64,000 nt of DNA from Streptomyces longwoodensis (GTDB lineage: Bacteria > Actinomycetota > Actinomycetes > Streptomycetales > Streptomycetaceae): contig NZ_KQ948554.1 of NCBI RefSeq assembly GCF_001514125.1, positions 167,018 through 231,017 of the forward strand, given 5' to 3'. Positions 58,915 to 64,000 of this stretch are shown one piece after another. Both the position numbers and the translations under genes were made by a program. Position 1 is the first letter of the stretch. Each line of letters starts with the position of its first letter. Under the pieces are notes generated by a model that had not been told where the DNA came from, searched no databases, and saw only the letters and a program-made list of their open reading frames with translations.

Positions 58915-59580
58915 ATCAGCGCCGAGCCCCGCATCAACGACCGGATTCGCGTTCCCGAGGTGCGACTTGTCGGTCCCAGTGGCGAGCAGGTCGGCATCGT
59001 GCCGCTCGCGAAGGCACTGGAGCTTGCGCAGGAGTACGACCTGGACCTGGTCGAGGTCGCGGCGAACGCCCGCCCGCCGGTCTGCAAGCTCATGGACTAC
59101 GGGAAGTTCAAGTACGAGTCGGCCATGAAGGCCCGTGAGGCGCGCAAGAACCAGGCGCACACGGTCATCAAGGAGATGAAGCTCCGGCCGAAGATCGACC
59201 CGCACGACTATGACACCAAGAAGGGTCACGTCGTCCGGTTCCTCAAGCAGGGCGACAAGGTCAAGATCACGATCATGTTCCGTGGTCGTGAGCAGTCCCG
59301 GCCCGAACTGGGCTACCGACTGCTCCAGCGGCTGGCGGAGGACGTCCAGGACCTCGGGTTCGTCGAGTCGAACCCGAAGCAGGACGGCCGCAACATGATC
59401 ATGGTTCTCGGTCCGCACAAGAAGAAGACCGAGGCCATGGCCGAGGCCCGGCAGGCCCAGGAGGCTCGCAAGGCCGAGGCGAAGGCGAACCCGGGCAAGT
59501 CGCAGAACGCGGCCGACCCGGACGCCGTGAACGCCGAGGTCCACGACGAGGCTCCGGCCGAGGCCCCCGCCGAGGCGTGA
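58915..59580 (+). CDS. infC: Translation initiation factor IF-3
   Basis: This is a 221-residue factor that binds the 30S subunit and checks the start codon. The N-domain has EPRINDRIRVPEVRLVGPSGEQ and the linker and C-domain ARPPVCKLMDYGKFKYE and KEMKLRPKIDPHDYDTK. A polar Ala/Glu/Lys-rich C-terminal tail is longer than in E. coli. The only start that fits the strong GAGGAGG (58904-58910) is ATC at 58915; no in-frame ATG, GTG or TTG lies near. Use of a rare start codon is a known way for IF-3 to autoregulate. Confidence 0.93.
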   Translation: MSAEPRINDRIRVPEVRLVGPSGEQVGIVPLAKALELAQEYDLDLVEVAANARPPVCKLMDYGKFKYESAMKAREARKNQAHTVIKEMKLRPKIDPHDYDTKKGHVVRFLKQGDKVKITIMFRGREQSRPELGYRLLQRLAEDVQDLGFVESNPKQDGRNMIMVLGPHKKKTEAMAEARQAQEARKAEAKANPGKSQNAADPDAVNAEVHDEAPAEAPAEA

Positions 59581-59634
59581 CCCCGGGGGACACCGTCCCC
59601 AGGACCAACCGAAACCAGAGCGACGCTCCACCCC

Positions 59635-59659
59635 GTGCCCGGTTCCACGAACCGGGCAC
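59635..59659 (+). promoter_or_regulatory. Hairpin between infC and rpmI
   Basis: GTGCCCGGTT (59635-59644) and AACCGGGCAC (59650-59659) form a perfect 10-bp stem, extended by flanking GCTCC/GGAGC. The rpmI Shine-Dalgarno follows 16 bp later. It may be a translational operator for L20 or L35. Confidence 0.5.
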
Positions 59660-59691
59660 CGGAGCGCCACCCACGAGGAGAGAACGGCGCT

Positions 59692-59886
59692 ATGCCGAAG
59701 AACAAGTCGCACAGCGGTGCCAGCAAGCGCTTCAAGGTCACCGGCTCCGGCAAGGTGCTCCGCGAGCGCGCCGGCAAGCGCCACCTGCTCGAGCACAAGT
59801 CGTCCCGCGTGACGCGCCGCCTCACCGGCAACGCCGAGATGGCCCCGGGCGACGCCGCGAAGATCAAGAAGCTTCTCGGCAAGTGA
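59692..59886 (+). CDS. rpmI: Ribosomal protein L35 (bL35)
   Basis: This is a 64-residue basic large-subunit protein: MPKNKSHSGASKRFKVTGSG, then HLLEHKSSRVTRRL. ATG 59692 has GAGGAG upstream. It is the middle gene of the infC-rpmI-rplT operon. Confidence 0.98.
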   Translation: MPKNKSHSGASKRFKVTGSGKVLRERAGKRHLLEHKSSRVTRRLTGNAEMAPGDAAKIKKLLGK

Positions 59887-60000
59887 CGTCGCGGCGCCCG
59901 GTCCCCGGACCGGCGCGCGCCGTACGTCAGCAGGACCGGGACCCAATCGATTCCGGGCCGTGTGAGTCCCCCCACGGCCCCGCTACAAGGAGTTAAACAA

Positions 60001-60384
60001 GTGGCACGCGTCAAGCGGGCAGTCAACGCCCACAAGAAGCGCCGGGCGATCCTCGAGCAGGCCTCCGGCTACCGCGGTCAGCGTTCGCGCCTGTACCGCA
60101 AGGCCAAGGAGCAGGTCACCCACTCGCTGGTCTACAACTACAACGACCGCAAGAAGCGCAAGGGCGACTTCCGTCAGCTGTGGATCCAGCGCATCAACGC
60201 CGCTGCCCGCGCGAACGGCATCACGTACAACCGCTTCATCCAGGGTCTGAAGGCCGCCAACGTCGAGGTGGACCGCAAGATCCTCGCCGAGCTGGCCGTC
60301 AACGACGCCGGTGCGTTCGCCGCGCTGGTCGAGGTCGCCCAGAAGGCCCTGCCGAGCGACGTCAACGCCCCGAAGGCCGCGTGA
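60001..60384 (+). CDS. rplT: Ribosomal protein L20 (bL20)
   Basis: This is a 127-residue rRNA-binding protein needed early in 50S assembly: VARVKRAVNAHKKRRAIL, ASGYRGQRSRLYRKAKEQV, and FRQLWIQRINAAARANGITY. GTG 60001 follows AAGGAG. L20 represses this operon in several bacteria. A terminator follows. Confidence 0.98.
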   Translation: MARVKRAVNAHKKRRAILEQASGYRGQRSRLYRKAKEQVTHSLVYNYNDRKKRKGDFRQLWIQRINAAARANGITYNRFIQGLKAANVEVDRKILAELAVNDAGAFAALVEVAQKALPSDVNAPKAA

Positions 60385-60415
60385 CGCTGCCCCGGCGCCA
60401 GCCGACGTGACCCCG

Positions 60416-60449
60416 AAGGACCCGCAGGCTCCAGGCCTGCGGGTCCTTT
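60416..60449 (+). terminator. Terminator after rplT
   Basis: AAGGACCCGCAGGC (60416-60429) and GCCTGCGGGTCCTT (60435-60448) form a perfect 14-bp stem, 5-nt loop, ending in TTT. Confidence 0.85.
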
Positions 60450-60498
60450 GCTGCCCCCGCCGCCGAGCCGGCCGCACGACGATGAAGGTGAACCAGGC

Positions 60499-61350
60499 AT
60501 GCCCCCCGCCAGCCCCGAGCTGATCTCCCCCCGTTCCCCCCGCGTCGCCGCCGCACGGCGGCTGGCCAGGCGGAACTTCCGGAGCAAGGAGCGGCTGTTC
60601 CTCGCGGAGGGACCGCAGGCCGTACGGGAGGCGGCCGCGTACGGCGCGGACACCCTCCTGGAGCTGTTCACCACCGTGGAGGCCGCCGAGCGCCACGCGG
60701 ACATCGTCGGCGAGGCCCGCGCGGTCGGCGCCCGCGTCCACCTCGCGGACGAGCAGGTCATCGCCGACATCTCCACCACCGTGACCCCCCAGGGACTGGT
60801 CGGCGTGTGCGCGTTCGTCGACACCCCCTTCGAGGACGTCCTCGCCGCCCGCCCCCGTCTCGTCGCCGTGCTCGCCCACGTGCGCGACCCCGGCAACGCG
60901 GGCACCGTGCTGCGCTGCGCCGACGCCGCCGGGGCCGACGCCGTCGTCCTCACCGACGCCTCCGTCGACCTCTACAACCCCAAGGCCGTCCGCGCCTCCG
61001 TCGGCTCGCTGTTCCACCTGCCGGTCGCCGTCGGCGTCCCCGTCGAACGGGCCGTCGCCGGGCTCCAGGACGCCGGGGTCCGCATCCTCGCCGCGGACGG
61101 CGCGGGCGACCGCGACCTCGACGAGGAACTCGACCGGGGCACCATGGGCGGCCCCACCGCCTGGGTGTTCGGCAACGAGGCCTGGGGGCTGCCCGAGGAG
61201 ACCCGGGCGCTCGCCGACGCCGTCGTCCGCGTCCCGATCCACGGAAAGGCCGAGAGCCTGAACCTCGCGACCGCCGCGGCCGTATGTCTGTATGCGTCGG
61301 CCCGTGCACAGCGCGCCTCCGGAGGGTGCCGCTCCGTCACGGAGGGCTAG
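60499..61350 (+). CDS. TrmH/SpoU-family rRNA 2'-O-methyltransferase
   Basis: This is a 283-residue SPOUT methyltransferase with a substrate-binding N-domain (RNFRSKERLFLAEGPQAVREA). The SAM-knot motifs are HVRDPGNAGTVLRCADAAGADAV, WVFGNEAWGLP and SLNLATAAAVCLY. It methylates 23S rRNA ribose, as RlmB-like or TsnR-like enzymes do; the target is not deducible. ATG 60499 has a weak AAGGTGAACC upstream. Confidence 0.92.
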   Translation: MPPASPELISPRSPRVAAARRLARRNFRSKERLFLAEGPQAVREAAAYGADTLLELFTTVEAAERHADIVGEARAVGARVHLADEQVIADISTTVTPQGLVGVCAFVDTPFEDVLAARPRLVAVLAHVRDPGNAGTVLRCADAAGADAVVLTDASVDLYNPKAVRASVGSLFHLPVAVGVPVERAVAGLQDAGVRILAADGAGDRDLDEELDRGTMGGPTAWVFGNEAWGLPEETRALADAVVRVPIHGKAESLNLATAAAVCLYASARAQRASGGCRSVTEG

Positions 61351-61397
61351 TAGGGTGACCTGCTCGGGGATCCTCGTCTGGGAGGTGGGGTGCGGGG

Positions 61398-62552
61398 ATG
61401 AGCGTGGGCACGAGCAGCACACCGGGAGGCCGCGACGTGCGGCAGCCGCCGGCGGCCGCCCCGCCCGGTGACCCCGCCGACGCCGTCGCGTCCGCCCCGG
61501 ACACCGACCCCGACGACCTGCCCGACGGCCTCGTCGTCGCCGACGCGCAGGGCCGCGTCGTCCGCTTCAACGCCGCCGCCGAGCGCATCACCGCCACCCG
61601 GGCCGCCGACGCCCTCGGACAGCCGCTGGAGAAGGCACTGCCGCTGGAGGACCTGGAGGGCCGGCGCTGGTGGCCGCTCACCGACCCCTACGGCGGACTC
61701 GCCATCCGGGTGCGCCAGCCCGAGCGCAACCTCCTGCTCCCCGGCGGCCGGGAGGTCCTCGTCACCGCCCGCTACGTCCGCGCCCGCCCCACCGGCCCCG
61801 TCCAGCGCGTCGTCGTCAGCCTGCGCGACACGGAGGCCCGCCGCCGCACCGAGCGCTCCCACGCCGAGCTGATCGCGACCGTCGCCCACGAACTGCGCTC
61901 GCCCCTGACCTCCGTGAAGGGCTTCACCGCCACCCTGCTCGCCAAGTGGGAACGCTTCACCGACGACCAGAAGCGCCTGATGCTGGAGACCGTCGACGCC
62001 GACGCCGACCGCGTCACCCGGCTCATCGCCGAGCTGCTCGACATCTCCCGCATCGACAGCGGACGCCTGGAGGTGCGGCGCCAGCCCGTCGACATGGGCG
62101 CCGCCGTCGGCCGCCACATCCAGGCCTACGTCGCCGCGGGCCAGCCCGCCGACCGCTTCCTGCTGCGCATCGAGCAGCCCCTGCCCGCCCTGTGGGCCGA
62201 CCCCGACAAGATCGACCAGGTGCTCAGCAACCTCATCGAAAATGCCGTGCGGCACGGGGAGGGAACCGTCACCATCGACATCACGCCCGCCGCGTCCCCC
62301 CGTGAGGGGGAGGACACCGGCACGTCGGTCACCGTGAGCGACGAGGGCGCCGGCATCCCGGAGGAGTCCATGAACCGCGTCTTCACCCGCTTCTGGCGGG
62401 GCAGCAAGCGCGGCGGCACGGGACTCGGGCTGTACATCGTCAAGGGCATCGTCGAGGCCCACGGCGGTGTCATCACGGTCGGCCGCGCCCCCGGCGGCGG
62501 CGCCGAGTTCCGATTTACGCTGCCCGTGGCGGCCCCGGCGTACCTCACCTGA
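61398..62552 (+). CDS. Soluble PAS-type sensor histidine kinase
   Basis: This is a 384-residue kinase without membrane segments. A PAS-like domain (LPDGLVVADAQGRVVRFNAAAERIT) is followed by the dimerisation and phospho-acceptor helix VAHELRSPLTSVKGF. The ATPase domain has NLIENAVRHG, DEGAGIP, FTRFWRG and GGTGLGLYIVKGIVEAHGG. No response regulator is adjacent. TAGGGT (61351-61356) may be its -10. ATG 61398 follows GGAGG further upstream and GGGG close by. Confidence 0.92.
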   Translation: MSVGTSSTPGGRDVRQPPAAAPPGDPADAVASAPDTDPDDLPDGLVVADAQGRVVRFNAAAERITATRAADALGQPLEKALPLEDLEGRRWWPLTDPYGGLAIRVRQPERNLLLPGGREVLVTARYVRARPTGPVQRVVVSLRDTEARRRTERSHAELIATVAHELRSPLTSVKGFTATLLAKWERFTDDQKRLMLETVDADADRVTRLIAELLDISRIDSGRLEVRRQPVDMGAAVGRHIQAYVAAGQPADRFLLRIEQPLPALWADPDKIDQVLSNLIENAVRHGEGTVTIDITPAASPREGEDTGTSVTVSDEGAGIPEESMNRVFTRFWRGSKRGGTGLGLYIVKGIVEAHGGVITVGRAPGGGAEFRFTLPVAAPAYLT

Positions 62553-62699
62553 GGCCCGGCCCCGGCCCCACGGGCGCATTCGCTCACCTCAACCCCGTTA
62601 GACTCGGCGTTCGGCACCTTTGTGTCCTGCACACGGCCCTCCGAGCGACGCAGAGCCGGTCACGGGGACCACCGCCAGCCAACGGAAGCACGGGAAGAG

Positions 62700-63821
62700 A
62701 TGTCGGCACCCAATAAGTCGTACGACCCAGTCGAGGTCGAGGCCTTGAAACCGGAAGAGATCGAGCGCATGCGGGACGAGGCGCTCGCCGCCTTCGCCGC
62801 CGCGGACTCCCTCGACGCGCTCCAGGAGGCCAAGGTCGCCCACACCGGGGGCACCTCCCCGCTGTCGCTCGCCAACCGCGAGATCGGCGCCCTGCCCCCG
62901 CACGCCAAGGCCGACGCCGGCAAGCGCGTCGGGCAGGCCCGCGGCGCCGTGAACAAGGCCCTCGCCACCCGCCAGGCCGAGCTGGAGGCCGAGCGCGACG
63001 CCCGCGTGCTGGTCGAGGAGTCGGTGGACGTCACCCTGCCGTACGACCGCGTCCCGGCCGGCGCCCGCCACCCGCTCACCACGCTCTCGGAGCGCATCGA
63101 GGACATCTTCGTGGCCATGGGCTACGAGGTCGCCGAGGGCCCCCAGGTCGAGGCCGAGTGGTTCAACTTCGACGCCCTGAACATCGGCCCGGACCACCCG
63201 GCCCGCGGCGAGGCGGACACCTTCTTCGTGCAGGGCCCGGACGGCGGCGCCGACTCGGGCGTGGTGCTGCGCACCCACACCTCGCCCGTGCAGATCCGCT
63301 CCCTGATGGAGCGCGACCTGCCGGTCTACGTGATCTGCCCCGGCCGCGTGTACCGCACCGACGAGCTGGACGCCACGCACACCCCGGTCTTCCACCAGGT
63401 CGAGCTGCTCGCCGTCGACGAGGGCCTGACCATGGCCGACCTCAAGGGCACCCTGGACCACATGGTCCAGTCGCTGTTCGGCGAGGGCATGAAGACCCGG
63501 CTGCGGCCGAACTTCTTCCCGTTCACCGAGCCGTCCGCCGAGATGGACATGGTGTGCTACGTCTGCCGCGGCGAGTCCGTCGGCAACCCCGACCGCCCCT
63601 GCCGCACCTGCTCCTCCGAGGGCTGGATCGAGCTGGGCGGCTGCGGCATGGTCAACCCGCGGGTGCTCACCGCCTGCGGCGTCGACCCGGAGAAGTACAG
63701 CGGCTTCGCCTTCGGGTTCGGCATCGAGCGGATGCTGATGTTCCGCCACAACGTCGAGGACATGCGAGACATGGTCGAGGGTGACGTCCGGTTCACCCGG
63801 CCGTTCGGGATGGAGATCTGA
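62700..63821 (+). CDS. pheS: Phenylalanyl-tRNA synthetase alpha subunit
   Basis: This 373-residue class II synthetase subunit is catalytic. The N-terminal coiled coil is followed by motif 1 (RHPLTTLSERIEDIFVAMGY), motif 2 (VICPGRVYRTDELDATHTPVFHQVE) and motif 3 (GFAFGFGIERMLMFRHNVEDMRD). A zinc-like cluster YVCRGES ... CRTCSSEGW is inserted, a feature of some bacterial PheS. ATG 62700 has GGGAAGAG upstream. The stop overlaps the pheT ATG by one base. Confidence 0.97.
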   Translation: MSAPNKSYDPVEVEALKPEEIERMRDEALAAFAAADSLDALQEAKVAHTGGTSPLSLANREIGALPPHAKADAGKRVGQARGAVNKALATRQAELEAERDARVLVEESVDVTLPYDRVPAGARHPLTTLSERIEDIFVAMGYEVAEGPQVEAEWFNFDALNIGPDHPARGEADTFFVQGPDGGADSGVVLRTHTSPVQIRSLMERDLPVYVICPGRVYRTDELDATHTPVFHQVELLAVDEGLTMADLKGTLDHMVQSLFGEGMKTRLRPNFFPFTEPSAEMDMVCYVCRGESVGNPDRPCRTCSSEGWIELGGCGMVNPRVLTACGVDPEKYSGFAFGFGIERMLMFRHNVEDMRDMVEGDVRFTRPFGMEI

Positions 63822-64000
63822 TGCGGGTCCCGCTTTCCTGGCTGCGGGAGTACGTCGACCTGCCGGCCACCGAGACCGGCCGCGACGTCCAGGCCAAGCT
63901 GATCGCGGCGGGCCTGGAGGTCGAGACGGTCGAGCAGCTCGGCCACGACCTCAAGGGCCCCCTGGTCGTCGGCCAGGTGCTCACCATCGAGGAGCTGGAG
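63821..64000 (+). CDS. pheT: Phenylalanyl-tRNA synthetase beta subunit, N-terminal part (cut by window edge)
   Basis: Sixty codons are visible. They start MRVPLSWLREYVDLPATE and run into the domain B1/B2 region (LIAAGLEVETVEQLG ... VVGQVLTIEELE), the tRNA-binding OB part. The overlap with the pheS stop (TGATG) shows translational coupling. The rest of the gene lies beyond the window. Confidence 0.97.
   Translation, partial: MRVPLSWLREYVDLPATETGRDVQAKLIAAGLEVETVEQLGHDLKGPLVVGQVLTIEELE

Noticed and set aside
58981..59010. TTGTCGGT-like sequence inside infC considered as a RecA-NDp site
   Set aside because: It lies in coding sequence, lacks the final TG pair, and no TANNNT occurs 8 bp downstream.
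62553..62699. Phe leader peptide or T-box before pheS
   Set aside because: No Phe-rich short ORF, T-box sequence or terminator was seen. Only a possible -10 (TAGACT, 62599-62604) is present.

Overview
The window is high-GC (about 72 percent) actinobacterial DNA with GTG starts, many leaderless genes and the full Pup-proteasome locus. Gene content and order match the metH-to-pheST core chromosome segment of Streptomyces (from memory, roughly SCO1657 down to SCO1594 of S. coelicolor). No rRNA, tRNA, insertion sequence, prophage or CRISPR array was seen. The two edges cut metH (5' part missing) and pheT (3' part missing).

Layout. 1-9.7 kb: end of metH, a HAD hydrolase, an orphan peptide-binding lipoprotein, an orphan LuxR-type response regulator, a RecB-like nuclease, an M50 membrane protease, the tRNA m1A58 methyltransferase and a secreted protein. 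9.7-24.2 kb: a ferredoxin, then the Pup-proteasome region: mpa/arc ATPase, dop, pup, an endonuclease VII-like gene wedged between pup and prcB, prcB, prcA, a LacI/MFS pair, pafA, two FKBP prolyl isomerases, and pafB-pafC. 24.2-30.3 kb: small zinc-ribbon and membrane proteins, tatA, tatC, a diacylglycerol-kinase-like gene and a HelY-type helicase. 30.5-35.2 kb: a conservon (cvnABCD plus a cytochrome P450). 35.2-46.2 kb: pseudouridine synthase, acetyltransferase, siderophore-interacting protein under an iron box, a 5'-3' exonuclease, a glycine-betaine-type ABC importer, a cupin regulator with a BtuF-like protein, and a TDT transporter with a divergent LysR regulator. 46.4-52.8 kb: a glnA4-type gamma-glutamyl-amine catabolic cluster. 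53.1-57.3 kb: a repeat-rich membrane protein with a mycosin-like protease and a beta-lactamase-fold protein. 57.4-64 kb: SseB-like and DUF1844 proteins, infC-rpmI-rplT, an rRNA methyltransferase, a sensor kinase and pheS-pheT.

How the parts may work together. The most notable signal is regulatory. Three DNA-repair-type genes (RecB-like nuclease, HelY helicase, 5'-3' exonuclease) each carry a promoter of the LexA-independent RecA-NDp type (TTGTCRGTG-N8-TANNNT or a close variant, always with exactly 8 bp spacing) immediately before a leaderless or near-leaderless start. PafBC, encoded in the middle of the window, is the activator known to use this promoter class in mycobacteria. The segment therefore looks like a DNA-damage regulon clustered around its own regulator and around the Pup-proteasome system. 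A weaker copy of the motif lies before pup. Other points of interest are a P450 lacking the ExxR arginine, an infC gene apparently starting with ATC behind a structured leader, a GAATTC array with 24-bp spacing, and two unusual intergenic repeat arrays.
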